64,000 nucleotides of DNA from Cutaneotrichosporon cavernicola (lineage: Eukaryota; Basidiomycota; Tremellomycetes; Trichosporonales; Trichosporonaceae), in the NCBI RefSeq assembly GCF_030864355.1, contig NC_083393.1:124001-188000 (forward strand). The letters run 5' to 3'. Shown here in pieces: positions 45,061 through 55,798 of this stretch. A program made the position numbers and the translations under genes. Each line of letters opens with the position of its first letter. Within the stretch, counting starts at the first letter, position 1. The notes beneath the pieces are model-generated. The model saw only the letters and a list, made by a program, of their open reading frames with translations, was not told the origin of the DNA and did no database searches.

Positions 45061-46903
45061 ATGGGCGCCTGGTTTTCCACTCCATCAACAATGCCCGACC
45101 ACACAATCGTCAGTGCTCCGGGCAAAGTCCTCCTTGCAGGCGGCTACCTAGTCCTAGACCCCAACTACACAGGTCTGGTAGTAGCCACATCCTCGCGTTT
45201 CTTTGCCAGCGTAAAGCCCACAACCGACCCCTGTCCGAGTGGCACAGCTCGCGTACGTGTCCGCGCAGGCCAGTTCCCCGCCTCCCCCCTTTGGAGCTAC
45301 ACCGTCTCCGAATCGGGTGTCGAGGGCTCCGATGTCCCCAGCCAGAAGAACAAGTTCATCTTCCTCACCCTCGACAACGTGCTTCGATACGTCCAGGCTC
45401 GGTTGCATGCTACCGGACGTGATGGCGACTTTGAACGACTTATGGGAGGGGGGCTCGATATCGTCGTGCTGGCGGATAATGACTTCTATACACAGCGCGA
45501 ACAGGTGAGTCGCCCGGTTTGTGCATTTGTTACGGTGAGGGCAACCGTCCTATCGCATCCTTCGCGCCTCAAACAGGTACCGCGGCGAGACCGCATTACG
45601 GCCTTTGACATGCGCACCACAGCACGCGGGCCGAAACGACACGAGCTGGCAGATTACTTGTCTCTTCACGGTTCCCTCTGGCGTGTCCGATGTCGGGAAC
45701 GTGCGGCGGCGACGACGCGAGACTCGCGTTCACAATGCACTCGACTTGGTCCCCTTCATTCTGCTACCCCATGCTCTATTTCCTTCCCGGGCCGCACCCC
45801 GCTGACCACAGCTCATCGCCGCCGGTCTCCCTGCGCGCCTCGAGTCCCTTGCCTCCCTAACGCCGTTCTGCCCCCTCCCACGCCCAATCGAACAGACAAA
45901 CAAGACGGGTCTCGGCTCCTCTGCTGCTCTCGTCACCTCCCTCGTTGCCGGCATCCTCTCGCACCTCGGTCTGGTGGACGTGACCACGCCCGAAGGAATC
46001 GACATTGTCCACTCGCTAGCGCAGGCCGCCCACTGTCTCGCGCAGGGCAAGGTCGGGAGCGGTTTTGACGTTGCCTCGGCCGTATACGGAACCCACGTGT
46101 ACTGCCGTTTCTCACCTGCCGTTCTCGAGCCGCTGTTCGCCGAGTTTGAGCGCGGGGAGAAGGGAGACGCCGTGTACAACGTTGTGCATGAGGGCAAGTG
46201 GGACCAGGAGGCGCGGCCGCTGCGCTTGCCTCGGGGATTGCGGCTCATGCTCGCCGACGTCGATGCGGGAACGGACACACCGAGCTTTGTCGGCCGCGTG
46301 CTCAAGTGGAGGAAGGAGAACCCAGAACAAGGTGGGTCCATGAGCAGGCAGCGCGCTGACGGCAGCTTTGGCGGAGTGGATCGAGCTCGACAAGGCCAAC
46401 CGCTCACTGGAACAGGCCCTCGCGACCCTCATCGAGCTGGAATCGTCCCCAGAATACGATGACGAGCTGCAGGCCGCCGCGCGGTCCAGAGTAGGCGACC
46501 TCAAGCCTGGACGTATCTCGACAGCGCTGCAAAGCCTGACTGCTACAATCGAGGCCATCCGCACCGGCATGCGCAAGATGTCCGCGTCCTCGCAGGTGCC
46601 AATTGAGCCACCAGAGCAGACCCGTCTTCTCGACGCCTGCTCCGCCCTCCCTGGCGTGCTGGGTGGCGGCGTTCCAGGCGGTAAGTTCTGGATGGAGATT
46701 AACTGACATAAGCGGGCGGATACGATGCCGTTTGGATCCTGGTTGTCGATCAGGACGCGATCGCCAATAGCGTGCAGGATGTGTGGGCCGGTTGGACCGA
46801 GATGAGCGTCTCACCACTGTCTAGCAAGCAGAGCGATGGCGGACTCGTGCTCGTCGCCTCGGCAGACGACGTTCCGGGCCTCAAGGCTGCGCTGGCGAGG
46901 TAG
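45061..46903 (+). CDS. ERG8: Phosphomevalonate kinase
   Basis: Four exons (45061-45504, 45812-46331, 46366-46680, 46713-46903), about 489 aa. A GHMP kinase: IVSAPGKVLLAGGYLVLDPNYTGLV at the N-terminus, the ATP-binding TNKTGLGSSAALVTSLVAG after exon 2 starts, and GKVGSGFDVASAVYG. It phosphorylates mevalonate-5-phosphate in isoprenoid and sterol synthesis. ATGs at 45061 and 45091 are both possible starts; the second begins nearer the conserved core. Intron 1 is long (307 nt) and largely open in the upstream frame, which would tempt an ORF caller to read through it. Confidence 0.93.
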
Positions 46904-47286
46904 CCACAACCACAGACCGATAGTTTATCACGCTTTTAATCTTGCACCTACTTATGCACTCCAGGTTTCCTCGTACAAGGTCTTGAAGCTGCAGTATCTC
47001 GCCGACTGCTCTGGAGCTGACACCCGCTCACTCCATCGCAGGTGGCCTCCATCCGCTCAATCGGTACTCCTCGAGATGCGCGGTTTCAGTAATTCACACA
47101 AAGCGAACTGTGCCCAACTTTCGCCAGACTAACACACCAGATGACGAGACGCCCGTTTCAACACCACGACCCCACACATCAGATTCGCCCATAATCGCGC
47201 TATCCCGAAGGGCCTCACAGCAACCACACCCTCGATCGCCTTCCGTTCCAGACCAGACGGCGCCACTCAGTCGTTGCGCCACTTGA
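46836..47286 (+). CDS. Possible two-exon gene overlapping the ERG8 3' end
   Basis: Model 46836-47088 plus 47141-47286 gives 132 aa. The ATG lies inside the last ERG8 exon in another frame. The intron (GTAATT...CTAACACACCAG) has a locally typical branch site, and the join keeps frame. The product continues YALQVSSYKVLKLQYLADCSG, then SVLLEMRGF, and a Pro/Ser/Thr-rich tail. No family recognised. A start downstream of ERG8 would shorten it. Supported only by open frame and splice signals. Confidence 0.3.
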
Positions 47287-48156
47287 GCTAATTACGATGT
47301 GCTTTGCTTGGGATAACCAGGGTGATGCATCACTGCACAACCATACCCTAGTCATGGCTAGATCACCGTCGTCCCCGTGCTCGCCATCGTCATGACCCCG
47401 TCCCGCACCCCTCACTCCTCCCTCCTCACTCCTTACCCGCCCCACCCCCCACTCGCCACTCCCATGACCATCACCTGGCGGACCATATCATCCCCCCGCT
47501 TACACAGAATATACAGCAGTACACTAACATGACCGTCCGGCTCGTCTTGGCGGTCGCCGCCCTCATCCTCTTCCTCATCCGACATCCCGAACTCCCCGCC
47601 CTCATTCTCGTTTTCGCTTTCGCAAGAGCCATTCACAACCTCCGACCGTCATAACCTACCGCTGTCGCCGCGATGCGAGTGACAATCCGCATCTTGTACT
47701 CGCTACATACAGTTCTAGAGATGCGTGGCATTAACAGGTTGCGAGGCCTGAGATGCTTGGCATTAACTGGTTGCGAGGCCGGATGATCGTCCTTGCCCAG
47801 TGATTTCCCTCCGGCAACAACAGGAGAGGGCGAAGGGGAGTAGTGTGGGCAAGGGTGGTGTGGGGAAGGGTGGTGTGAGGGGCGAGAATTAGTAGAGTAC
47901 AGTAGAGAAATATAGCAGGGGTAACCGAACCGCCGTCTCCAGTGGCCGCCAGCCCCAGTGGCTTGCACCGGAGACGTTGCTACCAACCAAATGGGGCGCA
48001 AGAGGTGCGTACAGCTCGACTACACACGAACACCGCATCATACTCGACACCAACTGCGGCGTCCATCTTACTCGCAGCAATGCCGCCCACCGATTTGCGA
48101 GGATGTCTGTGCGTCAAGATCGCGAGGACCTAAAAACGGAGCGCTGCGCGCCCTCT
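47287..48156. other. Gene-poor stretch, one small hydrophobic ORF
   Basis: No confident gene. An ATG at 47529 opens a 41-codon frame (stop 47652-47654) encoding one hydrophobic helix (RLVLAVAALILFLI) followed by a short basic tail. A 67-codon acidic frame lies antisense at 47636-47433. A 32-bp tandem repeat is at 47718-47781. Confidence 0.25.
47718..47781. repeat. Tandem 32-bp duplication
   Basis: Units 47718-47749 and 47750-47781 differ at three positions. Not inside a supported gene. One of three tandem duplications of 32-38 bp in the window. Confidence 0.85.
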
Positions 48157-48271
48157 TTCTCCACCAGGGAGTTGAACCCTGCTCTTTCGCGGTCATGCCA
48201 ACCACCTTGGAGGCGGCGTCCGGCAGCTCTCGACTGAGAGGCGAATATACTAACCGATATACTAGTGAAGA
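48157..48271 (-). tRNA. tRNA-Glu(CTC) with a 43-nt intron
   Basis: Reading the minus strand from 48271: acceptor stem UCUUCAC pairs with GUGGAGA (one G-U), D arm GUAU/GUAU with AUCGGUUA loop, anticodon stem UUCGC/GCGAA, anticodon CUC after CU, T arm CAGGG/CCCUG and discriminator A. The loop holds a 43-nt intron (48234-48192) after the base 3' of the anticodon, long for a tRNA intron. The 5' end is 9 bases from the LTR-like element. Confidence 0.85.
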
Positions 48272-48280
48272 GGTGATGAA

Positions 48281-48507
48281 TGTTGGAACTTGCAGCCTCT
48301 AGGTCGGTGCCAGAGGCCCTCGAGGTGCGGCAGGTAGCTAAGCTGCTGCCCTACTGTTGAGTAGTGAGTGTAGATGCATAGAACGGTGTAAGAGGCTAGG
48401 GACTTATAGGTCTCGGTGCGGAGGCCTGTGCGATGAGGACGGAGCGTCTAGAAGCAAAACTTATGAGGGTGTAGGTTACCCCACAACTGTAGATTCAGTT
48501 TCCAACA
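48281..48507 (-). mobile_element. Solo-LTR-like element 5' of tRNA-Glu (copy B)
   Basis: 227 bp with perfect 8-bp inverted ends TGTTGGAA/TTCCAACA. Homologous to 10361-10597 across its length, including the CTTCTAGACGCTCCGTCCTC block and a TATA-like CCTATAAGT. Same orientation relative to its tRNA as copy A. No internal coding region is present. Confidence 0.72.
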
Positions 48508-49393
48508 AAAAAGTGATCGGGAGCGGTCTGCAGTGCCCAGTAAAGGAGGTAATTGTCAGTGATCAGGCAAGACGGGGGTCCGCTCCTTCCACTCACAACA
48601 CGGCAATCGCTCTACTAGAATTCATCATGGCGGAATGAACAGTCCACATGAGAAGGTTGCTATAGTGTGCTGGATTTCCCAATGTGAGTCCTCGGGAAGA
48701 CGGCACATATTTGCCGCCTGTCAAAGCTGAGGGGGGATGAGAGGTGAGGGGTGCGAGTTGAAGAGCGGGCGCGGCGGCCCAACGTGTAGCCGGAATGTGA
48801 CAATCAAGGCGGGGAGTGTCGGGTGGCGACGGGCCGCGCCGGACATGTAGAGCATGCCGGGTTGATAGATACGACACGTTGGACGTCCTCAAACACGTTG
48901 AGCCGGTCCAACGCCGAGCACGTCTGAGCAAGTACAGACGGCAGGGCAAGAGATGCGGCTTCGAGTGTGGCACAGGCTCTGAATCGCCTCATTTTCACCT
49001 CTTCCGTCCCCGATCCCCAACCAACTGCTCGATGGATATCTGTACTATCCCACACTCTTGTTGGGATTGGGATCATATACGCTTGAGCTTTTCAGGACAG
49101 CGGAGCTGAAAACACGGTTGGCGCCGCTGTGTGTAGGACATTACTCAAAGACCCTTAGTCCACACTGAGACCCGTCAGCGGGTTCAGTCAAACTCTCAAA
49201 CTCGCGCATTTCGGTCTCAACCGTGTGGACATGAGTGCCAGATTGGAGTTTGGACTAAGCGCCAAAAGGCCGCCCGAGTTGATGAGCAGATCAGCGCCCC
49301 GTCACTTGGGCACCCCTCATCCTATCATCTTCTTCCTACTTGCCTTTCATCGTCTCTCGCTCGCGACCTCGTTCTACCCTACCCACTATCACT
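48508..49393. other. Gene-poor stretch with weak open frames
   Basis: A 90-codon minus-strand ATG frame (49076-48804) and an overlapping plus-strand frame are open. Neither shows a motif, homology I recognise, or splice support. A C/T-rich leader-like tract precedes 49394. Confidence 0.3.
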
Positions 49394-49896
49394 ATGACTC
49401 AAGCATCCCCTGGTGAATGGGCGATGGCCCCCGGCGTCTCTCTTCCCCGTCCCTACCACCTCCATCTCAAACCTCGTTATCCTCATACAGAGCGTCAAAA
49501 GCGACACGTATCGGCCTCACCCTCATCCCATCCAATCACCAACTTGAAACTCTGTCCACGAGGGATTGGGCGGCGTCGAGGACTTAGACACTACCATCCC
49601 CAGCCTCCTGGATCACATCGGGTTTTGGGAGTCGATGATCCTCAAGGCTCTCGACCAGTCTTCCGGCTCCGGTCCAACATGACCCGCGGAAGATTACACG
49701 CTAGAGGGCCTTGGGCCTCCAAGATCTGCGCATGTCGAGAGCAGAGCGATGGTCAAGCGCCTCCTTACACAAGAGCACAAGGGGCACACAGCTGTTCCAC
49801 GCAACTGCAGACATAATTGAGCCGTGGCTCGTATCTTGGGCAAGATCATCAAGGCGAACTCTGCGGCGCCTAGTACATATCCGCCCATCCGGCTGA
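49394..49896 (+). pseudogene. Possible decayed gene with frame breaks
   Basis: A leader-like pyrimidine tract precedes an ATG at 49394 and a short first exon (MTQASP). A possible intron then leads to a protein-like frame (ATRIGLTLIPSNHQLETLST). From about 49563 the coherent frame is a different one (GVEDLDTTIPSLLDHIGFWE), interrupted by one TGA near 49680 before continuing to 49808. A third frame is open from 49711 to 49896. This pattern fits a pseudogene with a frameshift and a stop, but chance or unrecognised splicing cannot be excluded. No family recognised. Confidence 0.3.
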
Positions 49897-50049
49897 CGGA
49901 CGGATAGTTGGAGTAGATACGACCTGCAGAACGACTGCGACGACGACACAGACACGTTACGGATGGTTACAAGACATGCATGGGGACTTGGGCTCGTGGG
50001 GGAGAGATATATGCTTCGGGAGGACACTAAAATTCCGCGGATCAGCAAA

Positions 50050-50137
50050 TCCCGTGTGGGGCAGCGGTTAGCTCTTGGTGCTTATGAGGTTATCTATTCA
50101 TTCACCACTGTCGTGGGTTCAAATCCCACCATGGGAA
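50050..50137 (+). tRNA. tRNA-Ile(TAT) with a 15-nt intron
   Basis: Acceptor UCCCGUG/CAUGGGA (one G-U), D arm GGGC/GCUC, anticodon stem UGGUG/CACCA, anticodon UAU, T arm GUGGG/CCCAC and discriminator A. A 15-nt intron (50087-50101) follows the base 3' of the anticodon. A TTTTT tract a few bases downstream (about 50141) is the likely terminator. No LTR-like element is next to it. Confidence 0.9.
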
Positions 50138-50278
50138 ACCTTTTTGAGAGGGATGTGCTAACTGATGTCGCACTTGGGCATACAAACGCCAATCTGTCCA
50201 GTGTCCATGCATCACCTCTGATGGGGTGGGAAATAACCATGGTAATAATGTGTGAATGCATGCAAGTGACAAGTGAAT

Positions 50279-51528
50279 CTACTTCGTGAGCCATGCAATC
50301 GCCTTGCCAGCGACGCCCTTGTCCGTATCCTTCTCCTTTTGTCTTTCCTCGGGTGGCGGCAGCATTCCTGCGCCGTGTCCGTGCATCCAAGGTGCCGGCG
50401 GGTATGGGTAGTATGCCGGGGCGGGGTCGCGCTGCTTTGCTCGCAGGTTGAAGAGGGCAGAGTTGATGATCGTGATGAAGAGGGTCAGCGAGACGACAGT
50501 GAACACCATCGTCTTCCAGCTGATCGTCTCGAAGAAGCTGTTGATGATGCCCGCAAACGTCTCGGCACCGACACGTGCCCGGCCCACAACCTTGGGGTCG
50601 CGGTTCATGCACAGCTCCCAGCCCTGGCACGCCACCTCCATGGCCGGCACGCGCGTGCCCGCCTCACACCGGTTCGTAAAGTACGACCGCGAGCACTCGG
50701 AGATATCCTGGAGATATTCTGCTGTTAGCGGTGGCCGTCAACAAGGTAAAGGTGGACTCACCGACAGAGTACTCCTCGATGCGTTCCTTGACGTCCCGCT
50801 GGACCGCCAGCACAAAGTTCGCAACGACATACAGGAAGCCAAGCACAAGCGAGCCGTTGAACACGAACTGGACATATCTGCCGTCAGCTCCTCGACCGAT
50901 GGACAAGTTGGACAAACCCAAGTAGAATGGAGGGTACCTCCGAGTGGCGGGTACCATGCGCCATGTGTAGGTTGTACGTGTGTTCGCCATGTCGTGGACC
51001 GACCTCGTCCTGTCTGGTCATGTTCTTGCGCCGTCGGCGGGCGCGCGTGACAGCGCCAGTCGCCATCTTACGTTCGGGTGATGCCGGATCTTTCACACTC
51101 TCCACCGTGGCCTTCTTATCCTCCTTCCCCGTCTTCTCCTTCAGCCTGATGGGGGAACCAGGCGCGTCTCCCCCGTCCATGTCCACGTCGTCTACATGTG
51201 CGCTCTGCGTCCCCATCCCAAAGTCGGTACGGGCCCACTTGTTCGGGTCGTACGGTTCCCACGGTCGGGTGGGGGGTGGCGGAGGCGCATGGAATAGGAA
51301 GGGCGTGTTGGGTCCAAAGCTGTATGGTGCGGTGCGCGATGGCACTGCGAATCCGCCGCTCGCGAGGTCGCTGTGTGGGCCTGGTGTCAGCTCGAGAAAA
51401 GGGTTGGCAGATGGAGAGAGGCACTCACGCTTTCTCGCGGGCCCGTCGTCGAGCGCGTACTCAGCCGCGCGCCCTAGGGGATGCCCCGAGTCGACGTCCA
51501 TGGGTCCAGAGGCGTCGCGCCGAAACAT
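50279..51528 (-). CDS. Nuclear envelope protein BRL1/BRR6
   Basis: Four exons (51528-51429, 51378-50918, 50877-50762, 50718-50279), about 371 aa. A Pro-rich, acidic N-terminal 190 residues precede the Brl1/Brr6 domain: a first membrane helix (YVQFVFNGSLVLGFLYVVANFVLAV), the lumenal QRDVKERIEEYS and CSRSYFTNRCEAG...ACQGWELCMNRDP with four conserved cysteines, and a second helix (TMVFTVVSLTLFITIINSALF). These proteins act in nuclear pore assembly and envelope lipid balance. BRL1 versus BRR6 is not resolved. Intron 1 is 48 nt and stop-free in frame. Confidence 0.88.
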
Positions 51529-51681
51529 TGCGATGGTCGTGTGGTGGGTGATGTTGACTTGTTGACTTTCAGATTCGACCCTGCGCCCAGACCTCCACGT
51601 GCGATCGATAGGTTTACACTGCTAAACCGGCACGTTTCCAAGACAACATTCATATCCAGTACATCTATCAAGCCGACAACC

Positions 51682-54099
51682 TTAGGCCTCGCCAAGGTAC
51701 TTTGCGGCGCGGCCCAATGCCCAGATACAGAATATATGCTTGAACGCGGGGTAGTCTATCGCACAGTTCTTGTTAAAGATGCCCTCGGTGCCCTCCTGTG
51801 CCCATGCACCATCGGGCAACTGCCTGCTCATGATGAGCGCGCAGCCGCGACGAATGGCTTCATGGTCCGGGCTCTTGCCGTAGATCAGTGCTAGCACGGA
51901 CCACGAAGTCATGACGACCTGGCTTTGTTCGTGGTGGGTGTACTCGCCCGTCACACAGCTCTGCGTGTCAGTTGATGCAGGAAATAACAACTCACCATGT
52001 ACGTCTCGCCCCAACCGCCGTCAGCCATCTGCTTGCTGAGGAGGAAGGCGCAGGCACGGCGCACGCGTTCCGAGTTGGCGTGAGTCTCGCCCGCAATCGC
52101 AAGCGACTCAAGCGCAAACATTGTCGCGTACGTGAAGCAGACACCCCACGAACCGTACCACGAGCCGTCGGGGCGCTGGTCGCGGTGGATCCACTCCACC
52201 ACGCGGTCGATGCACACTGCGATCTCGACGGCGCGGTACTTGGGGTCGATCTTCCGGAAGTGCTCAAGCGCCGAGAGCACGGACGTCGAGCACTCGGGGT
52301 ACAGGTAGTCGACCATGATCTTGCCAAACACCTCGGCGGCATTCAGCCACTCCATGCGCTCGCTGCCGCGCTGCAGCTCATAGCTCGCGTAGCCGCCCGA
52401 AGGGTTCTGCATCGACAACATGACGTCGACGGCGTCGCGCATGCGGTCGAGGCTCACGGGCTTGGGCGTGTAGCTGAGCGACTGGAGTGCCATTGTCGCC
52501 TTGAGGCCCTCGCCCGTGCAGTCCGAGACGGTGTAACTCTGCTCCGGAGTCGAGAAAGGCCATGCACCCTTGGAAGACTGCCGGTATCCCTCGCGGTGCC
52601 AGCGCGGGTTCTGGCGCATCTGACACTTGTCCAGCCAGTCGATCATGTCGATGCACATTTTCTTGTTCTCCGCCTCGTTCGCGAGGCCCGTCTCGACCAC
52701 TGCCTGCGACAAGAACGAGATATCCCAAAGTTGCGAGCCGTTCGTTCCCGTCATGAACATGCCGTCCTTACTCATCCAGAGGAAGTCGTCGACCTTGGCG
52801 AGGTGAAGGCGGCACGCCTCCGAGTCGCGTCCTTCTTTAGCGAGGCGGCAGATCATGTTGAGTGACTTGGACACAGGCCCGATGGTCTGGTACCCCGTGT
52901 TCTCGTCTTCGTAGACGATCTGATTGTAGGCTGCCTTGAGTCCGGCCTTGCGGAGTGAGGGAACACACGACATGTACGGCATCTTCTCGTAGATGGCAAG
53001 GATGCGGTTGAGGGACTTGAACACAAGGTGATGCGGGTTGTACAAGTCAACAGGGGCAATGTTCTCGCGCTGTGCTGGCCAGTTGATCGACTCGTAAGGT
53101 TGCGTGTAGATCTCCTTTTTCAGTTCGTCGATAAGCGGGCGATGAGGCCCAACGTATCGCGAGGCCCAGAGGAATGATATGGGCGTGACTGTGGTTAGAA
53201 TCGTTATATACCGAGATTCAGTATCAGGGATCTACGCACAGACAACGCGGACGTGAATCCACTGGATAGTCAGCTCGTCCTAATTTGGTGAGACTCACCC
53301 AGCGCCATGGCGCGAACGGCACCCAGTCGGGGAGGCACCACAGCTCGGGCGGCGTGGGGTTGACGCCATCCCAGTCATAGCACCCGAGGACCGAGAGCCA
53401 CACCTTACCCCAGGTGGGGATGCCTGCCGCGCCACCTGCCGTCAGCACGGATGGGCCGCATCTCACCCAGTTCATGGATCTTTGCGCGGACCGCCGTCAT
53501 CGGCCCATCGTCCGGCCCGACGCCGAGCATACGCAAGGCTACATAGTTCATGACCGTACCGAACACGGTGGGTGGTGCTTCCGTGTGTCTGCCGTCAGCT
53601 GGGTCACATAAGCAACATACAGGCCCCAGCCCATCTCCGGGCGCAGCTTGTTGAAGAGGTAGCGGATGAGCTCGGCCTTGCGCTCACGCGGCATCTCGAC
53701 ACCGTAGCAGTGCATTGCGATTACGAGCCCCGGCGTGAGGAACAGAGGGCCTGGAGTCAGTCATGCCTCGGTAACACTCACCTCCATACTCGGACGCAAA
53801 GTGGCCGTCCTCGCTCTGCAGTTCGCGGTAGAACTTGAGTCCGTTCTGAGCGGCCTCAAACGCGCTCTGCGCTTTCGGCAGCTCTGGAAGCCCCTGGTAT
53901 CAGCTACCATCTCGGCCTCCCAACTTACCGTCGGCAGCCCCATCGAGTACTTGTCCACGACTGTTTGCGGCCACGCGTCACGCTGCGGGCCAGGCGGGAG
54001 GTACACCCACTTGTGCTGGCCATGGCTGTCCTCGCCGACCTTAAGACGCCAGCCGGCGGGGTCGGTGCGGTACGTTTCCGCTGCCTCTTTGGCGGACAT
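51682..54099 (-). CDS. ERG7: Lanosterol synthase (oxidosqualene cyclase)
   Basis: Eight exons (54099-53929, 53893-53782, 53750-53621, 53588-53467, 53435-53299, 53261-53240, 53188-51996, 51960-51682), about 728 aa. It cyclises 2,3-oxidosqualene at the ER and lipid droplets. Seen: [14 protein letters not shown], the catalytic acid motif [14 protein letters not shown], and repeated QW motifs ([48 protein letters not shown]). Exon 6 is only 22 nt, bounded by a CTGAC acceptor and a GTGCGT donor, and supplies WIHVRVV. Only 153 bp separate it from the BRL1 start. Confidence 0.96.
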
Positions 54100-54416
54100 G
54101 TTCGTTATGGTGGGTTGGACGATGATACGATCCAAGATGCAACACACTAACTACATAACGGGACGCGGTCAACGCGGCCGCCGAATACATAAAGTCTTAC
54201 CCCGCGTCTTGGCTCTGGCACGATTGCGGGGTTCTCGGACACTAGTGAGATCTCCGCAAATGTGACTTTGTAATCATTTGTAATGATATTAGCATGGTAT
54301 TAGGAGTTTGAACTTGGTGATAGGGGTGTGTAACCAAAATCAAACAAACCAACACAAACGTCGCCTTCGATCACCTCCTTCCTTCACGCTTTCTTCCATC
54401 TCGTCCATCATTCATC
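54100..54416. promoter_or_regulatory. Divergent promoter region, ERG7 and BUB3
   Basis: 317 bp between two start codons. A C/T-rich tract precedes BUB3. No specific sites identified. Confidence 0.4.
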
Positions 54417-55763
54417 ATGTCCGGTGTGGATCCCCTCCAGACAACTGCTTACACCAGGGGACGCGACACTCCAGCCGCCAATGGACGGCATTGCCGCCCT
54501 GTCATGGGCGCCGGACAGCAAGCGCCTCGCCGTCGCGAGCTGGGACTCGGTGCGCCTTCCCTCAACCAACGCTGACCACACAGCACGCTCACATCTACGA
54601 CGTCCCCAACCCAGTGGCGGTTAGGAGGTAGCTGGGATATATTGGGACGCAGCTAACAGCAGGCTCGAGCACCCCGCCGCCGTGCTTTCTGTTGCGTTTG
54701 GGAGTTCGAGAGATACTCTGTACACCGGCTGTCTGGACCGCCGCGTGCGCGAGTGCGTCCGCTTTGTTATTCCCTTTTCAAGCTGACGACAGGTGGAACC
54801 TTTCGACTGGTGAGGCGCGCGTGCTCGGCTCGCACGATGACGCTGTCACCGCGATGGCCTGGATCCCCGAACAGAACATCCTGGTCACTGGCTCGTGGGA
54901 CAAGACCGTCAAGGTGTGGAACCCGTGAGTCCGCTCTCTGGAACCCAAGGGTCTTAGCTGATGCCAGATCTGATGAGGAGCCACTCGCGTCGTCGGCGTC
55001 CCTCCCCGAGCGTGTGTACAACATCTCGTACACGTCCGCCACGGGGCGCGTGTTGGTCTCCATGGCGCACCGCCACGTGTCGGTGTACGCTGCGGACGAG
55101 TTGGCAGCGGTGGCGCGCGAGAAGCGCGAGCCCAAGGCGGACCACACGCGCGAGAGTGCGCTCAAGATGCTAACGAGAAGCGTTGCGTGCATGGCGGACG
55201 GGAAGGGTGAGTGGGCGTGTCAGCTTTGTGGACTTTTTCAAGCTTGCAATGGATTCGCGCTTGCTCACATCACCAGGCTGGGCATCCGGATCAATCGAGG
55301 GACGCATTGCTGTCGAGTACTTTGACCCCGACCCGTCGGCACAAGCGGCCAAGTACGCGTTCCGCGCGCACCGCGCCAACGTCGACGGCGTCGACCAGGT
55401 ATACCCCATCAACGCGCTCGCGTACCATCCAGTGTACGTCCAGCTGTTGGAGTTTTCGGGACTAGCTGACAGCAGTCACAACACGTTCGCCTCGGGTGGC
55501 TCGGACGGCGTCTTGTCGATCTGGGACCACAGCGCCAAGAAGCGCATGCGCCTGTACCCGAAGTACCCGTCTGCGATCTCTGCCCTGTCGTTCGCACCGG
55601 ACGGGACGCGCCTGGCGATCGGTGTGAGCTATGAGCACGACAACGCTGTCCCTCCTGGCGAGCAGAACACGGTCATGCTGTTGTTGAAGGAGACTGTCAT
55701 GGACGACTGCAAGGTGAGCCAAGTTGTCGAAAAGCAGCTGACATCCAGCCAAAGGCGAGGTAG
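54417..55763 (+). CDS. BUB3: Mitotic checkpoint protein BUB3
   Basis: Nine exons; exon 1 is 7 nt (54417-54423, ATGTCCG), and the last is 15 nt (55749-55763, encoding P-K-A-R). WD40 propeller: MDGIAALSWAPDSKRLAVASWDS, LYTGCLDRRVREWNL, ILVTGSWDKTVKVWNP, then the Bub3 hallmark SGSIEGRIAVEYFDPDP, AYHPVHNTFASGGSDGVLSIWD and SALSFAPDGTRLAIGVSYEHD. It binds Bub1/BubR1 GLEBS motifs at kinetochores. All introns are 31-70 nt. Its stop is 35 bp from the convergent AIM25-like gene. Confidence 0.94.
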
Positions 55764-55798
55764 TGGCACTAGATCAGTGATGCATGCAGTATTGATAT

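Noticed and set aside
45505..45811. Extra ERG8 exon inside the long intron
   Set aside because: The frame is open, but family alignment joins REQ directly to the residues encoded from 45812; the intervening peptide is Arg-rich and unlike the enzyme.
51972..52865. Plus-strand ORF opposite ERG7
   Set aside because: Antisense shadow of the long ERG7 exon.
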